This document shows, piece after piece, positions 25,207 to 36,420 of a stretch of 64,000 bases of DNA (its first letter is position 1; the number at the start of each line of letters is the position of its first letter). The DNA is from an uncultured Paracoccaceae bacterium. GTDB lineage: Bacteria; Pseudomonadota; Alphaproteobacteria; Rhodobacterales; Rhodobacteraceae. The stretch spans positions 124,001-188,000 of the forward strand of contig CANNFU010000004.1 of assembly GCA_947503965.1 (NCBI GenBank), in the 5' to 3' direction. The position numbers were made by a program, and so were the translations under genes. The notes under the pieces were generated by a model that did not search any database, was not told the DNA's origin, and saw only the letters and a program-made list of their open reading frames with translations.

Positions 25207-25886
25207 GAATGCTCCAACACACCGGCGTTCAGCCGCACCTGACGATCCATACGTGCGGCCAATTCAAGATTATGGGTCGCGATCACTGCCGCCAGCCCGG
25301 TGTCGCGCACAAGGCTCATCAAGGCATCGAAAACCCGATCAGATGTTTCCGGATCAAGGTTCCCGGTCGGTTCATCAGCCAGCAAAAGCGAGGGTTCATT
25401 GGCCAGCGCCCGGCAGAAGGCCACGCGCTGCTGTTCACCACCCGACAGCGCCGCAGGACGGTGTGACGCGCGCGGAGCAATGCCTACACGATCCAGCAAA
25501 GCCATCGCGCGATCCTTGGCCGCGTTGTCCGCCACGCCATTGGCAAGCTGCGGCAACACGATGTTTTCCAGCGCCGTGAATTCGGGCAGCAGATGATGGA
25601 ACTGATAGATAAACCCCACGGTCGACCGCCGCACTGCTGTGCGCTTGCGGTCCGACAGGTTGGTCATATCGGTCCCTTCAATAGCGACCGCCCCGCTATC
25701 GGGTGTATCCAACAGACCCGCGATATGCAGCAGCGTCGATTTACCCGCGCCAGAGGGGGCGACAAGGGCCACAACCTCGCCCGGCTTCACATCCAGCGAC
25801 ACACCTTGCAACACGCGCACTTCATTCGGCTTCCCCGCGTTATAGCCCTTGGTCAGGTCGGTCAGGCTCAGGGTCAGATCATTCAT
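25203..25886 (-). CDS. lolD: Lipoprotein-releasing ABC transporter ATPase LolD
   Basis: 227 residues. Walker [10 protein letters not shown] (about 43-51), Q-loop [15 protein letters not shown] (LolD/MacB-type), signature LSGGEQQRV, Walker [13 protein letters not shown] and switch His in IATHN. Powers extraction of lipoproteins from the inner membrane. It overlaps the lolC gene end by 8 bp and the next gene by four bp, forming lolC-lolD-ldh. Confidence 0.95.
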   Translation of the reverse strand: MNDLTLSLTDLTKGYNAGKPNEVRVLQGVSLDVKPGEVVALVAPSGAGKSTLLHIAGLLDTPDSGAVAIEGTDMTNLSDRKRTAVRRSTVGFIYQFHHLLPEFTALENIVLPQLANGVADNAAKDRAMALLDRVGIAPRASHRPAALSGGEQQRVAFCRALANEPSLLLADEPTGNLDPETSDRVFDALMSLVRDTGLAAVIATHNLELAARMDRQVRLNAGVLEHS

Positions 25887-27150
25887 AACGCAAAGCCTCG
25901 ACCGGGTTCATCCGGGCGGCACGGCGCGCGGGGAATATGGTGATGATCCATGATAGACCGAGTGACAGCGACATCGCCTTGATCACATCCGACAGGTGCA
26001 ATTCGGCAGGCACGTTGTAAATCCCGCGAATAGACGGGTCCCAGACACCACCACCGGCGACATAATTCACAAGACTAAAAATCTGGTCGATATAGATCGC
26101 AAACAGGCAACCCAGAATAACGCCCAGCGCGGTGCCCAGCGTCCCGATCCCGGCCCCGCAGATAAAGAACACCCGCAGGATCGACCCTTCGGTCAGCCCC
26201 ATCGTGCGCAGGATGCCCACATCGCGCCCCTTGTTCTTGACCAGCATGATCAGCCCGCTGATGATGTTCATCGACGCGACCAGCACAAGGATCGACAGGA
26301 TGATGAACATCACATTATCCTCGATCGTCAATGCGCGCAGAAACCGCCCTACGCGGTCCTGCCAGCTATAGGCCCACATGCCCACGCCTGCAGCATTGGC
26401 AATGGGCTGTTTGAGCTCTTCGGACTTGTTCAGATCATCCAGCCGCACCTCCAACTCATCCGCCACACCATCGCGGTTGAAGATCAGTTGCGCAGTTTCA
26501 AACGGCAAATAAGCACGGACTTCATCAATCTGAAAGCGACCCGTCGAAAAGATATAGACCACCTCGTAGGCGTTGCGACGCGGGGCCTGACCGAAGGGGC
26601 TTTGCGCCCCTGATCGCACGGTAATCTCGATCCGATCCCCGATGGTCAGCCCCAGATTGCTTGCCAGCGCGGACCCCAGCGCGATGCCATTGGGAAGATC
26701 ATCGATATTCCCGATGGTCCGCTCGCTCTGCACGATGGCGTCCGAGGCTTTCAGATCCTCCAACCGAATCCCGTAGATATCGGCCAACCCAATTCGGTCC
26801 GACCCGCTGGCCGCCGCCATCGCCTGTCCCCGGATCAGGGGGGAGACCGACACAACCCCTTCAACGGCGCGAATGCGATCCGCCATTTCTTCGTATTCGG
26901 CAATAACTTCGCGCGGTTGCACGACCGAGATATGCGCGTTTGCACCGGCAATTGTGTCAATGAACTCAGCCCGGAACCCCGACCGCACGGCGAGGGTCGC
27001 GATCAGCGCGAAGACGGCCAAAGTCACCCCGATCAGGCTGATCCAGGTCATGACGCTCACGCCGCCCTCGGCCCGCTTGGCGCGGATGTAGCGCCAGGCG
27101 ATCATCCATTCGAATTTGGCAAAGGGGCGGGTGTGTTTCACCGTGGCCAT
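25879..27150 (-). CDS. lolC: Lipoprotein-releasing ABC transporter permease LolC/E
   Basis: 423 residues: N-terminal helix, periplasmic MacB-like domain (about 50-270) and three C-terminal helices with the FtsX fold ([24 protein letters not shown]). As usual in alphaproteobacteria one permease gene stands in for LolC and LolE. The ATG at 27150 (MATVKH) has AGGAG ahead; the frame also contains an ATG six codons upstream. Confidence 0.95.
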   Translation of the reverse strand: MATVKHTRPFAKFEWMIAWRYIRAKRAEGGVSVMTWISLIGVTLAVFALIATLAVRSGFRAEFIDTIAGANAHISVVQPREVIAEYEEMADRIRAVEGVVSVSPLIRGQAMAAASGSDRIGLADIYGIRLEDLKASDAIVQSERTIGNIDDLPNGIALGSALASNLGLTIGDRIEITVRSGAQSPFGQAPRRNAYEVVYIFSTGRFQIDEVRAYLPFETAQLIFNRDGVADELEVRLDDLNKSEELKQPIANAAGVGMWAYSWQDRVGRFLRALTIEDNVMFIILSILVLVASMNIISGLIMLVKNKGRDVGILRTMGLTEGSILRVFFICGAGIGTLGTALGVILGCLFAIYIDQIFSLVNYVAGGGVWDPSIRGIYNVPAELHLSDVIKAMSLSLGLSWIITIFPARRAARMNPVEALRYE

Positions 27151-27219
27151 GTCTGCTCCTGCTGTCATTTCGCGGCAACGTGGTCCGCCCGGGCGCAATG
27201 GTCAAGCACAGACGGTTGA

Positions 27220-27822
27220 TCAGCGCTGCGCACCGGCCAGTCGCGGAACATGGGATTGCTGATCAGTGACCAATGTCGGGCGCATGACAGGCGGGTCCTT
27301 TTTGATGGCAGGCTCGCGGCGTTTGGCACCTTGCGCGCCCCTGCGACGCCGAAAAGGTGTTGTGAGCGCGGCCAGAATAGCGGCAATCGCCGCCCAGCCA
27401 CCCAAAAAACCAGCACCTGCAGAGGCGGCACCAGCCATACTCACCGGTACAGCGGGGGTGAAATCGCCCCAAACCTCTTGCGCGGTCGGGCCGTCTGCCA
27501 TGCGATGGGGCAGCGTCAAACGCTCTAGCGGAGAGGCGGCACGCAAGACGATCAGGTTCTCGCCCAACCGCGCATGACGTGCGAACATCGCGCGCATATC
27601 AGCCTGACGACGATCCAGAAAATCCGATCCTGCAAGCGCCTGTAAAGCCTCTTCGCGTCCCATCCCTTCGGCCAAGGCACTGTCATCAAAGCGTTTTGCC
27701 TCAATCGTCAACGCATCCACCTGCCCCGCGAGACGCTGGATATATTGCTGCGAAAACTCGGGATACTGCGACAGCCCAACCGCCCCGGTCAGCCCGCCCA
27801 CAAGACAAAGGGCCCTGATCAT
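27220..27822 (-). CDS. DUF2937 family membrane-associated protein
   Basis: 200 residues. Starts MIRALCLVGGLTGAVGLSQ, followed by PEFSQQYIQRLAGQVDAL, typical of DUF2937, a helical segment, and a second membrane helix near 145-165 (GGWAAIAAILAAL), ending in a basic tail (FRRRRGAQGAKRREPAIKK). Function unknown; probably inner membrane with a large periplasmic helical domain. The start was moved from the longer open frame to the ATG at 27822 on family grounds. Confidence 0.82.
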   Translation of the reverse strand: MIRALCLVGGLTGAVGLSQYPEFSQQYIQRLAGQVDALTIEAKRFDDSALAEGMGREEALQALAGSDFLDRRQADMRAMFARHARLGENLIVLRAASPLERLTLPHRMADGPTAQEVWGDFTPAVPVSMAGAASAGAGFLGGWAAIAAILAALTTPFRRRRGAQGAKRREPAIKKDPPVMRPTLVTDQQSHVPRLAGAQR

Positions 27823-27924
27823 TGCAGGGCCTGCGTGTTTGATTTCGGTGTCATCTGCTGCCTCATGACATTTGTTTTGGAGCAAGATAGCAGATTTGAC
27901 GCCCGCGTGAATTGAACTTTGCGT

Positions 27925-28497
27925 TTATGCGCGCCCATCCGCGTGGGACTGTAACCAGTCAATCACATTATCCGCGTCACGATCCGGCGGGAAGACCGGA
28001 TAGAATACTTTTTTGATCACCCCGTCCACTGCGATCATCGTCAGGCGCTTGTGCAGGTATTGCCCAGCAACCTCCATCCCCGGCAGCTTCAGCGCATCAC
28101 CCAGTTCGCGGCGCGCGTCCGACAAAAGCGGGAAAGGCAAATGCAGCCGCTCTGCCGCCTCTTTCTGATAGTCCGTCTCTTGCGTCGACACGCCGAACAA
28201 GTGGCGCGCACCGTGGGTTTTCAGTTCTGCATGGTGGTCGCGAAAGGCGCAGGATTGCGGGGTGCAGCCGCGTGCGCCTGGGATGTCATCCCAGCCATCG
28301 GGTAGGTCCTGATCCGGCCGGCCTGTCATCGGATAAACATAGATGACCGCAATCCCATCAAGGTCAGACATGTTGACCGCTGGCCCCGTCGTGGCCGTCA
28401 GGGTCACATCAGGCAAGTCCGTTCCTTCCAGGTGATCCGCTTTTCCGTCATCCGATGGCGACGGGATCAGCGACCAGTTCACTGCGGTCAGGCTCAT
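27925..28497 (-). CDS. Peroxiredoxin (AhpC/TSA, redoxin type)
   Basis: 190 residues, thioredoxin fold. The peroxidatic Cys is in [14 protein letters not shown] (CTPQSC, a CxxxxC pair as in atypical 2-Cys enzymes), with [28 protein letters not shown] downstream. Reduces peroxides in the cytosol. Its ATG overlaps the proS stop (ATGA), so it follows proS in one transcript. Confidence 0.88.
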   Translation of the reverse strand: MSLTAVNWSLIPSPSDDGKADHLEGTDLPDVTLTATTGPAVNMSDLDGIAVIYVYPMTGRPDQDLPDGWDDIPGARGCTPQSCAFRDHHAELKTHGARHLFGVSTQETDYQKEAAERLHLPFPLLSDARRELGDALKLPGMEVAGQYLHKRLTMIAVDGVIKKVFYPVFPPDRDADNVIDWLQSHADGRA

Positions 28498-29834
28498 GCG
28501 ATACCCTCATAAATCCTTGCGATCTTCGCCACGGCCTCTTGCGGTGGCAATTCTTCGCTTTCGCCGGTGCGGCGGCTGGTCAGTTCGACCACGCCGTTTT
28601 TCAGCCCACGTGGGCCGACCGTGATCCGCCACGGCAGCCCGATCATATCCATTGTGCCAAACTTGGCCCCTGCCCGTTCGTCGCGGTCATCATAAAGCGG
28701 CTCAAGCCCCAAGGCGGTCAGACTGTCGTAGAGGGACTCACACGCCGCGTCCGCCTCATCATCACTCTGCTTGAGGTTGACGATACCACAATGGAACGGG
28801 GTCACACCCTCGGGCCAGATGATACCCTTGTCATCATGTGACGCCTCGATGATGGCCCCCAGCAGGCGTGAGACACCAATGCCGTGCGATCCCATATGGA
28901 CAGGTACCTTGTTTCCCTTGCCATCATCGACGGTCGCGCCCATCACGTCTGAATACTTGGTGCCAAAGTAGAAGATCTGACCAACCTCAATTCCCCGCGC
29001 GGTGCGCCGCCGCTCTTCCGGGACCTCGACAAAGAGTGCGTCATCGTGGGTTTCATCCGTGCGCGCATATGGTGCGGTCCATTCGTCAAAGATCGCCTGA
29101 CATTGCGCAACGCTGTCATAATCAACTTCACGATCACCAAGGGTCAGATCAGTGACCGCACTGTCATAGAACACTTCGCTTTCGCCCGTTTCGGCCAACA
29201 CCAGAAATTCGTGCGTGTAATCACCGCCAATCGGGCCGCCATCGGCGCGCATCGGGATGGCCTTCAATCCCATCCGCTCATAGGTGCGCAGATAGCTGAC
29301 CAGATGGCGATTATAGGCATGCAGCGCATCTTCTTTGGTCAAATCGAAGTTGTAACCGTCCTTCATAAAAAACTCGCGGCCGCGCATGACGCCAAAGCGC
29401 GGACGGACCTCATCCCGGAACTTCCACTGGATATGATAGAGCGTCAGCGGCAATTCCTTGTAGCTGCCCACATGGCTGCGGAAGATGTCTGTGATCAGCT
29501 CCTCGTTTGTCGGACCATAAAGCATATCGCGGCCATGCCGGTCCTCGATCCGCAGCATTTCGCGGCCATAATCATTGTAACGCCCACTTTCCTGCCACAA
29601 CTCGGCCGGTTGCAGGGTCGGCATCAGCATCGGAAGATGGCCAGCCCGCTGTTGTTCTTCGTGCACGATCTGCTCAATCCGCTTGAGTACCTTGAACCCC
29701 AGCGGCAACCACGAATAAATCCCGGCACTCGCCTGCTTGATCATCCCGGCCTGCAACATGTAGCGGTGGCTGACAATCTGCGCCTCGCGCGGCGTTTCTT
29801 TCAATACAGGCAGGAAATAGCGGCTCAGGCGCAT
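28494..29834 (-). CDS. proS: Proline-tRNA ligase (short alphaproteobacterial type)
   Basis: 446 residues, the compact form without the editing insertion. Class II motifs: motif 1 in [22 protein letters not shown], motif 2 [17 protein letters not shown], motif 3 region [16 protein letters not shown], and the anticodon domain. The ATG at 29834 ([15 protein letters not shown]) is the usual family start; the frame extends 29 codons upstream without support. Confidence 0.97.
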   Translation of the reverse strand: MRLSRYFLPVLKETPREAQIVSHRYMLQAGMIKQASAGIYSWLPLGFKVLKRIEQIVHEEQQRAGHLPMLMPTLQPAELWQESGRYNDYGREMLRIEDRHGRDMLYGPTNEELITDIFRSHVGSYKELPLTLYHIQWKFRDEVRPRFGVMRGREFFMKDGYNFDLTKEDALHAYNRHLVSYLRTYERMGLKAIPMRADGGPIGGDYTHEFLVLAETGESEVFYDSAVTDLTLGDREVDYDSVAQCQAIFDEWTAPYARTDETHDDALFVEVPEERRRTARGIEVGQIFYFGTKYSDVMGATVDDGKGNKVPVHMGSHGIGVSRLLGAIIEASHDDKGIIWPEGVTPFHCGIVNLKQSDDEADAACESLYDSLTALGLEPLYDDRDERAGAKFGTMDMIGLPWRITVGPRGLKNGVVELTSRRTGESEELPPQEAVAKIARIYEGIA

Positions 29835-30010
29835 GTGAGTGACCCCATAAATCGTTGGTTCCATCCGTTTAGGGTGCAGCGGGGGTACTGGCAAGCATTG
29901 GCAAAACCCCGCCCGACACAAAAGTTTCGCTTAGCTGTCACCTAACCCCAACACCTATGTTGCATTCCCCATGCATTTTCTCTCCAGCAACATCAATGGG
30001 GAGCTATCAT

Positions 30011-31555
30011 ATGCCACAGATCAAATTCTCACGCCGCCAGACACTGGCCGGATCGGCTGCACTGATGACGGGGCTGGCGATACCCAGCCTCAGCCGCGCA
30101 CAAACCCGTCCGGTCCTGACGCACGGCGTACAATCAGGCGACATCGCCCATGACGGCGCGGTCCTGTGGTCGCGGGCCGATCGCGAGGCGCAGATGATAG
30201 TGGAATGGTCCACCACCGAAAGCTTTGGCACCGCCAACCGGCTACCACCACTGAATGTCGGGCCTGCCACCGATTACAGCGGCAAGCTGACGCTTACGGG
30301 CCTGCCCTCGGATCAGGACATCTTTTATAAAGTGCAGATGGTCGATCTGGCCGATCTGAACGCCACTTCGGAACCGACAACCGGCCATTTTCGAACTGCT
30401 CCGACCGGCCTGCGCGACATCTCCTTCGTCTGGTCGGGCGATACAGCCGGGCAAGGTTGGGGCATTGATCAGGATCGCGGCGGCATGACGACCTATGCCA
30501 CTATGCTGGGCCATGCGCCTGATTTCATGATCCATTCCGGCGATACCATCTATGCCGACAACCCGCTGCAGCCCGAGGTCGCATTGCCCGATGGCACGAT
30601 CTGGAAAAACCTGATGATCGAACAAAAGGCCAAGGTGGCCGAAACGCTCGACGAATTCCGCAAACAGTATCTTTACAACATGATGGACACCCATGTGCAG
30701 GCCTTCAATGCTGCCGTCCCGGTTATGTATCAATGGGACGATCACGAAGTCACAAACAACTGGTATCCCAATGAACAGTTGATCTCGGATGATCGGTATA
30801 CAGAGAAATCGGTCGCACGTCTGGCCGCCCGTGGCGCCCGCGCGTTTCACGAAATGATCCCGATCCGCACCCACCCGACCGAGCCAGAGCGTATCTATCG
30901 CAAAATCTCCTACGGCCCGCTTCTCGATATCTTCTTTCTCGATCTGCGCAGCTACCGCGGCGACAACACCGCCAACACCGAACCTGATGGCGCACCCTTC
31001 CTTGGCAATGCCCAGTTGGCTTGGCTGAAACAGGGATTGGCCGCCTCGGATGCGACGTGGAAAGTCATCGCCTCTGACATGCCGCTGGGCATGCTGGTGC
31101 GGGACGGTGACGCGGCGTTTGAAAACGGGGCCAATGGCGACGGCCCGCCCTTGGGGCGCGAACAGGATATCGCCGACCTCTTGCGGTTCATCAAACATGG
31201 CAAGGTGGACAACACGGTCTGGCTGACGGCAGATGTGCATTACACCGCCGCCCATCACTACAGCCCCGACCCGGCGCAGTTTCAGGATTTCGACCCGTTC
31301 TGGGAATTCGTCTCCGGCCCCTTGCATGCTGGCACGTTTGGGCCCAGCGATTATGACAATACCTTCGGGCCAGAGGTGCGGTTTGCCAAACATCCGACTG
31401 ACGATCAGGGGCTGAACCTGCCACCGTCTGCCGGGCTGCAATTCTTTGGCAAGGTCGATATCGCCGCCGACACGCGGGTAATGACTATCCGGCTGATGGA
31501 CAGCGCCGATACGGAGTTGTGGTCGGTTGATCTAACACCCGCCAGCCGGGCCTGA
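30011..31555 (+). CDS. phoD: PhoD-type alkaline phosphatase, Tat-exported
   Basis: 514 residues. The Tat signal SRRQTLAGSAALMTGLA (twin Arg at about 9-10) directs folded export. PhoD N-terminal domain (THGVQSGDIAHDGAVLWSRAD) followed by the metallophosphatase core: SGDTIYAD, YQWDDHEVTNNW, LDLRSYR and TADVHYTAAHHY. Calcium- and iron-dependent phosphomono/diesterase in the periplasm. GGGGAG precedes the ATG at 30011. Usually phosphate-starvation induced, but only a half Pho-box-like CTGTCAC (29935-29941) is visible. Confidence 0.94.
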   Translation: MPQIKFSRRQTLAGSAALMTGLAIPSLSRAQTRPVLTHGVQSGDIAHDGAVLWSRADREAQMIVEWSTTESFGTANRLPPLNVGPATDYSGKLTLTGLPSDQDIFYKVQMVDLADLNATSEPTTGHFRTAPTGLRDISFVWSGDTAGQGWGIDQDRGGMTTYATMLGHAPDFMIHSGDTIYADNPLQPEVALPDGTIWKNLMIEQKAKVAETLDEFRKQYLYNMMDTHVQAFNAAVPVMYQWDDHEVTNNWYPNEQLISDDRYTEKSVARLAARGARAFHEMIPIRTHPTEPERIYRKISYGPLLDIFFLDLRSYRGDNTANTEPDGAPFLGNAQLAWLKQGLAASDATWKVIASDMPLGMLVRDGDAAFENGANGDGPPLGREQDIADLLRFIKHGKVDNTVWLTADVHYTAAHHYSPDPAQFQDFDPFWEFVSGPLHAGTFGPSDYDNTFGPEVRFAKHPTDDQGLNLPPSAGLQFFGKVDIAADTRVMTIRLMDSADTELWSVDLTPASRA

Positions 31556-31590
31556 GCAAGCCTTCCGGTACCGCTTGATTTTACGGCAAA

Positions 31591-31616
31591 CCTCTGTCCG
31601 GGACGCCGGACAGAGG
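31591..31616 (+). terminator. Hairpin downstream of phoD
   Basis: CCTCTGTCCG (31591-31600) and CGGACAGAGG (31607-31616), ten perfect pairs with a 6-nt loop, 35 bp after the stop. No T-run on the plus strand, so it may stabilise the 3' end instead of terminating alone. Confidence 0.6.
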
Positions 31617-31705
31617 GCACAAAAACATGAAACCTTATCAGACATTAGAATAATTCTCTGCCCTGCCGCGTAGCTCCTGTACTATCAGCTTTAAAGGAGC
31701 CCCAC

Positions 31706-32284
31706 ATGCGACGCCTTATCACTGCAATTCTTTTCTTATTGCCACTTAGCGTGCTTGCAGCGCCGACCAGCTACAACCTGCAGGCCGACCGGTCCGAAGT
31801 CGGGTTCATCTTCAATCTGTCCGGTGCGGATAATCGCGGGTCAATGCCGGTGCAGGCCGCCAATATCGTGATCGACTTTGACCGTTTCGCCAACTCATCC
31901 GCTGATGTCACGGTTGACGTAAGTCGCGCGCGCACAGGGCTGATCTTTGCGACCGAAGCCCTGAAAGCGGGCAGCGTATTGAACGCACGCGCCCACCCCA
32001 CCATCCGCTTTCAATCCACTGCAATCCGCCCCAACAACCCGCGCAATCTGTCTGCAGGCGGCAAGATTGACGGCAACCTGACCATTCGCGGCGTTACCCG
32101 GCCCGTGACACTGGACGCAGCGCTGTTCCGCCAACAGGGCAGTGCGGAAGGTGATCTGAGCCAGCTTAGCTTTCGGATCAGCGGCAGCGTCAGGCGCTCT
32201 GATTTCGGGGCGACGGGGTATAGTGATATCGTCGCGGACACGATCCAGCTTGATATCGCGGCACGGGTCATCGCCGCGCAGTAA
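31706..32284 (+). CDS. YceI-family periplasmic lipid-binding protein
   Basis: 192 residues. Signal peptide MRRLITAILFLLPLSVLA, then the YceI lipocalin-like barrel: YNLQADRSEVGFIFNLSG, GSVLNARAHPTIRFQST, GNLTIRGVTRPVTLDA. Members bind isoprenoid lipids in the periplasm. AAAGGAG is seven bp before the ATG. Separate from phoD by 150 bp with the hairpin above. Confidence 0.93.
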   Translation: MRRLITAILFLLPLSVLAAPTSYNLQADRSEVGFIFNLSGADNRGSMPVQAANIVIDFDRFANSSADVTVDVSRARTGLIFATEALKAGSVLNARAHPTIRFQSTAIRPNNPRNLSAGGKIDGNLTIRGVTRPVTLDAALFRQQGSAEGDLSQLSFRISGSVRRSDFGATGYSDIVADTIQLDIAARVIAAQ

Positions 32285-32351
32285 ATTGACGGCCCCCTTG
32301 CACTGGTCCATGTGATGCCGCATCTAATGCGCAGGCAGAAATGGACCACAC

Positions 32352-33503
32352 ATGGCGCTTCCCGTCGGACAGCAAGTCAAATACTGGAGCATCGCAGCAG
32401 CGGTGTTCCTTGTCTGTTTGTGGTTCCTTGGCGATGTGATCCTGCCCTTTGTGCTGGGTGGTGCGATTGCCTATTTCCTTGATCCCGTCGCTGACCGGCT
32501 TGAACGTGCGGGCTGTACGCGCACCTTGGCGGTTGCCATTATATCTGTTGTCGCAACGCTGTTGGTTATCCTGCTGATACTGCTGGTTATTCCAACGCTG
32601 ATCCAACAGACGGCCGCATTGATCGATACAGCACCTGAACTGTTCGGCCGATTGCAGGCCTGGCTGACCGAACGGTTCCCGTCCTTGGTGGATGCCGACA
32701 GCACCATCAGAAAGCAGCTTTTGGCGATTGGCGAAACGATCCAGTCAAAAGGCGGAGAATTGGTCAACGGCCTCGTCAGTTCAGCGCTTGGCCTGATCAA
32801 TATCCTTGTCCTGATCATTATCGTGCCCGTTGTTGCATTCTACATGCTGCTGGACTGGGACAACATGACCGCCAAGGTCGACAGCATGTTGCCCCGCGAT
32901 CATGTTGAAACGATCCGCCATCTGGCCAGAGAGATTGATCAAACGCTGGCCTCGTTCATCCGGGGTCAGGGTACGGTCTGCGTGGTGCTTGGCACGTATT
33001 ACGCGCTTGGCCTGATGATTGCCGGTCTGAACTTTGGGCTGATCGTCGGCTTCATCGCCGGACTGATTACTTTCATCCCTTATGTCGGTGCACTGGTTGG
33101 CGGCATCCTTGCCGTTGGTCTTGCCCTGTTCCAGTTCTGGGGGTCTGTCGAAGTTGTCGATGGCGATGCCGTGACCTACGGCACCAATTGGCTGCGGATC
33201 GGGATTGTTGCGGGTATCTTTGCCTTCGGCCAATTCCTGGAGGGCAACATCCTGACGCCAAAGCTTGTCGGCGGCTCTGTGGGATTGCACCCGGTCTGGC
33301 TGCTTTTCGCGCTGTCGGTCTTTGGCTCGCTTTTCGGGTTTGTCGGCATGCTGGTGGCCGTTCCCGTGGCCGCCGTGATCGGCGTCGTAGCGCGCTATGC
33401 GTTGGATCAGTACAAAAGCAGCCTGCTTTATCGCGGCCTGTCGCAGGACGAGACGCAGGTCGACGAACCGATCGAGACTCAGCCCGAGACCCAGGACGAA
33501 TAA
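32352..33503 (+). CDS. AI-2E family permease-like membrane protein
   Basis: 383 residues with about eight helices: N-terminal pair (YWSIAAAVFLVCLWFLGDVILPFVLGG), a soluble helical stretch (about 90-150), then the C-terminal GFIAGLITFIPYVGALVGGILAVGLALF motif of the AI-2E/UPF0118 family. Some members export autoinducers, others are Na/H antiporters; no inference is possible here. The hdaA start follows its stop codon without a gap, a conserved pairing in this group. Confidence 0.9.
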   Translation: MALPVGQQVKYWSIAAAVFLVCLWFLGDVILPFVLGGAIAYFLDPVADRLERAGCTRTLAVAIISVVATLLVILLILLVIPTLIQQTAALIDTAPELFGRLQAWLTERFPSLVDADSTIRKQLLAIGETIQSKGGELVNGLVSSALGLINILVLIIIVPVVAFYMLLDWDNMTAKVDSMLPRDHVETIRHLAREIDQTLASFIRGQGTVCVVLGTYYALGLMIAGLNFGLIVGFIAGLITFIPYVGALVGGILAVGLALFQFWGSVEVVDGDAVTYGTNWLRIGIVAGIFAFGQFLEGNILTPKLVGGSVGLHPVWLLFALSVFGSLFGFVGMLVAVPVAAVIGVVARYALDQYKSSLLYRGLSQDETQVDEPIETQPETQDE

Positions 33504-34163
33504 ATGGTCGATCAGCTTTCCTTTGACTGGCCAACTGGTGTTGCGCTGGGGGTCGACGACTTTTTCGTCTCTGAAGCGAACGCGCAAGCCTATGCCATGA
33601 TCGGCACGCCTGACACGTGGCCCGACGGCAAGCTGGCGATCACCGGGCCCAATGGCTGCGGGAAAAGCCATCTGGCACGTATCTTTGCCGAACAATCGGG
33701 CGGGGTTTTGATAGATGCTGCCGATCTCGCGCCGGATTTCCAGACCAACACCGCCACCGTGATCGTTGAGGACATGCAACAGCTTCCCGCAGCCAGCGAA
33801 GAAGCCATGTTTCATCTGCATAATCATCTGCGCAATATCGGCGGTACGCTATTGATGACGGCCCAAACCGCCCCGGCACGCTGGACCATTACGCTGCCTG
33901 ATCTGGCCAGCCGGATGCAGGCCACGAGTGTGGTCCAAATCACCAACCCCGATGATGCACTGTTATCGGCCTTGCTGATGAAACTGTTTGCCGACCGGCA
34001 GATCATGCCAAAGCCTGAACTGATCCGATATCTGGCACCGCGCATCGAACGGTCCTTTGCCGCCGCCGCCGATATTGTCGCCCGGCTGGATGCCGCCGCA
34101 TTGGCCGAAGGTCGCAAGATCAACCGCGATCTGGCCCGCGATCTGCTGGACAAGCGCGGCTAA
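33504..34163 (+). CDS. hdaA: DnaA-related regulator HdaA
   Basis: 219 residues. An N-terminal QLSFDWP (4-10) is a plausible sliding-clamp-binding motif, followed by a DnaA-like AAA+ module: Walker A GPNGCGKS (48-55), Walker B-like VIVEDMQ and C-terminal lid helices (RSFAAAADIVARLDAAAL). Promotes hydrolysis of DnaA-ATP after replication initiation. It starts immediately after the AI-2E stop (TAA then ATG). Confidence 0.9.
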   Translation: MVDQLSFDWPTGVALGVDDFFVSEANAQAYAMIGTPDTWPDGKLAITGPNGCGKSHLARIFAEQSGGVLIDAADLAPDFQTNTATVIVEDMQQLPAASEEAMFHLHNHLRNIGGTLLMTAQTAPARWTITLPDLASRMQATSVVQITNPDDALLSALLMKLFADRQIMPKPELIRYLAPRIERSFAAAADIVARLDAAALAEGRKINRDLARDLLDKRG

Positions 34164-34213
34164 GGCCGCAATACTTGTCATAGAACCGCAACAAATGCGG
34201 GACACAAGGCCCC

Positions 34214-36382
34214 ATGACCAAAGCAAATTTTCTAGAGGGGGACTATCCTGCCCCCACGACGTTGGACATCGATCTGACCTCTCCCGCGCGCTTCGTGAAC
34301 CGCGAACTCAGCTGGCTGCAATTCAACTGGCGCGTCCTGGAAGAGGCGGAAAACCCGAACGTGCCGCTGCTGGAACGGCTGCGGTTCCTGTCGATCTCGG
34401 CCACGAACCTTGATGAATTCTACACCGTCCGCGTGGCGGGTCTGCGCGAATTGGCGAATGAAGGAAATACGACGCCCGGTCTGGACGGGCTGACACCCGC
34501 CGAGCAGTTGGTCGTTATTGATCTAGATGCGCGCGCACTCATGAGCCGCCAGCAAACAGTGTTCGACACATTGCAGGCCGAGATGGCGAAAAAGAATATT
34601 CACCTGCTCAACCGCCACGACCTGAGCAAGGATGACATTGCCTATCTTGAGGATGTGTTCATCGAACAGGTCTTTCCGGTGCTGTCCCCGCTGGCCATCG
34701 ACCCGGCACACCCGTTCCCGTTCCTGCCCAACGAAGGCTTTGCGCTGGCGCTGCAGCTTGAGCGGCCCAGCGATAAACGCCAACTCCGCTCGCTCTTGCC
34801 GGTCCCGGCCCAGATTGATCGTTTCGTGTCCCTGCCTGCCGAGGACGGACATCGTTTCCTGCCATTGGAAGAGCTGTTGTTGTTAAACATCGCGCGGCTT
34901 TTCCCCGGTTATCAGGTCAAGGGCAGTTGCGCCTTCAAAGTGTTGCGTGACAGCGATCTGGAGGTTGAAGACGAAGCCGAAGACCTTGTGCGCGAATTTG
35001 AAACGGCGCTGAAACGGCGGCGGCGGGGCGAGGTGGTGCGACTAAAAATCTCGGCAGGTGCACCGCAGGCGCTGAAAACCCTGATCATGGATGAACTCCA
35101 CGTGACAGAGGAAACGGTGGTTGAGGTTGATGGCCTGATCGGCATCGCCGATCTGGGTGAACTGGTGCTGGATAGCCGCCCCGATCTGCTTTGGCCGCCG
35201 TTCGCGTCACGCATTCCAGAACGCGTTCAGGACCACGACGGGGATATGTTCGCCGCGATCCGGCAGAAAGACATGCTGCTGCACCACCCTTATGAAACCT
35301 TTGATATGGTGGTACGCTTCCTGAACCAGGCGGCACGCGATCCCAATGTGGTGGCAATCAAGCAGACCCTTTATCGCACGTCCAAGAAATCCCCCATCGT
35401 CAGCGCATTGTGCGAAGCCGCCGAAGACGGCAAATCTGTCACCGCATTGGTCGAGCTGAAAGCCCGCTTTGACGAGGCCGCCAATATCCGCCAGTCCCGC
35501 CGCCTTGAACGGGCAGGCGCGCATGTGGTTTACGGTTTTCTGAACTACAAAACCCATGCCAAGATCAGTACGGTCGTACGGCGCGAAGGCGATAAGCTGG
35601 TCACCTATACCCATTTCGGGACAGGCAACTATCATCCGATTACTGCCCGGATTTATACCGATCTCAGCTTGTTCACATGCGACGCCAAACTGGGGCAGGA
35701 CGCCACCAAAGTGTTCAACTACATCTCGGGCTATGCCCAGCCTGAGAACCTGAAACATCTGGCAATTTCGCCGCTGACGCTGAAACAGACGCTGCTGGAT
35801 CGGATCAGCGCCGAGGCGGAAAACGCCAAGGCCGGCAAGCCCGCGATGATCTGGGCCAAGATGAATTCGCTGATTGAATCCGACGTGATCGACGCGCTTT
35901 ATGCCGCCAGTCAGGATGGCGTGAAAATCGACCTTGTCGTGCGGGGCATCTGCGGCTTGCGGCCCGGTGTTAAGGGGCTGTCCGAGAATATCCGCGTGAA
36001 ATCCGTGGTGGGTCGGTTTCTGGAACACTCGCGCATCGTCTGCTTTGGCAATGGCTGCGCGCTGCCCTCGAAAAAAGCCAAGGTCTATATCAGTTCGGCC
36101 GACTGGATGGGGCGCAACCTGAACCGGCGGGTGGAAACGCTGGTCGAGATCAAGAATGCCACCGTGAAAGCCCAGATCGTCAGCCAGATCATGGCAGCCA
36201 ACATGGCGGATGTCGCGCAAAGCTGGGTGATGGCAGCCGATGGCAGCTTCACGCGGGCGACAATCGGGGATGATGAATTCCCGTTCAATTGTCACCGGTT
36301 CTTTATGGAAAACCCATCGCTGTCGGGGCGTGGATCGGCAGGTGCATCGGACGTGCCGCGCTTGACCCATACGCATGATTGA
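34214..36382 (+). CDS. ppk1: Polyphosphate kinase 1
   Basis: 722 residues, full family length. N-terminal helical domain opens [20 protein letters not shown]; the catalytic domain contains the autophosphorylated His448 in KTHAKIST, the second HxK-like site FLEHSRIV, and conserved HHPYETFD and KQTLYRTS segments. Makes polyphosphate from ATP. 50 bp after hdaA, and ppx begins 38 bp downstream, so synthesis and degradation of polyP share a transcript. Confidence 0.97.
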   Translation: MTKANFLEGDYPAPTTLDIDLTSPARFVNRELSWLQFNWRVLEEAENPNVPLLERLRFLSISATNLDEFYTVRVAGLRELANEGNTTPGLDGLTPAEQLVVIDLDARALMSRQQTVFDTLQAEMAKKNIHLLNRHDLSKDDIAYLEDVFIEQVFPVLSPLAIDPAHPFPFLPNEGFALALQLERPSDKRQLRSLLPVPAQIDRFVSLPAEDGHRFLPLEELLLLNIARLFPGYQVKGSCAFKVLRDSDLEVEDEAEDLVREFETALKRRRRGEVVRLKISAGAPQALKTLIMDELHVTEETVVEVDGLIGIADLGELVLDSRPDLLWPPFASRIPERVQDHDGDMFAAIRQKDMLLHHPYETFDMVVRFLNQAARDPNVVAIKQTLYRTSKKSPIVSALCEAAEDGKSVTALVELKARFDEAANIRQSRRLERAGAHVVYGFLNYKTHAKISTVVRREGDKLVTYTHFGTGNYHPITARIYTDLSLFTCDAKLGQDATKVFNYISGYAQPENLKHLAISPLTLKQTLLDRISAEAENAKAGKPAMIWAKMNSLIESDVIDALYAASQDGVKIDLVVRGICGLRPGVKGLSENIRVKSVVGRFLEHSRIVCFGNGCALPSKKAKVYISSADWMGRNLNRRVETLVEIKNATVKAQIVSQIMAANMADVAQSWVMAADGSFTRATIGDDEFPFNCHRFFMENPSLSGRGSAGASDVPRLTHTHD

Positions 36383-36420
36383 TTGATACCTTTCGGCGGG
36401 GACGACCGCCGGGGATTTTC

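Noticed and set aside
29935..29941. CTGTCAC resembling half a Pho box ahead of phoD
   Set aside because: Only one half-site is present; the second CTGTCAY after four bases is absent.
32304..32348. TGGTCCAT/ATGGACCA inverted repeat before the AI-2E gene
   Set aside because: Eight-bp arms 29 bp apart near a start codon; no family or regulator suggests a role, may be chance.
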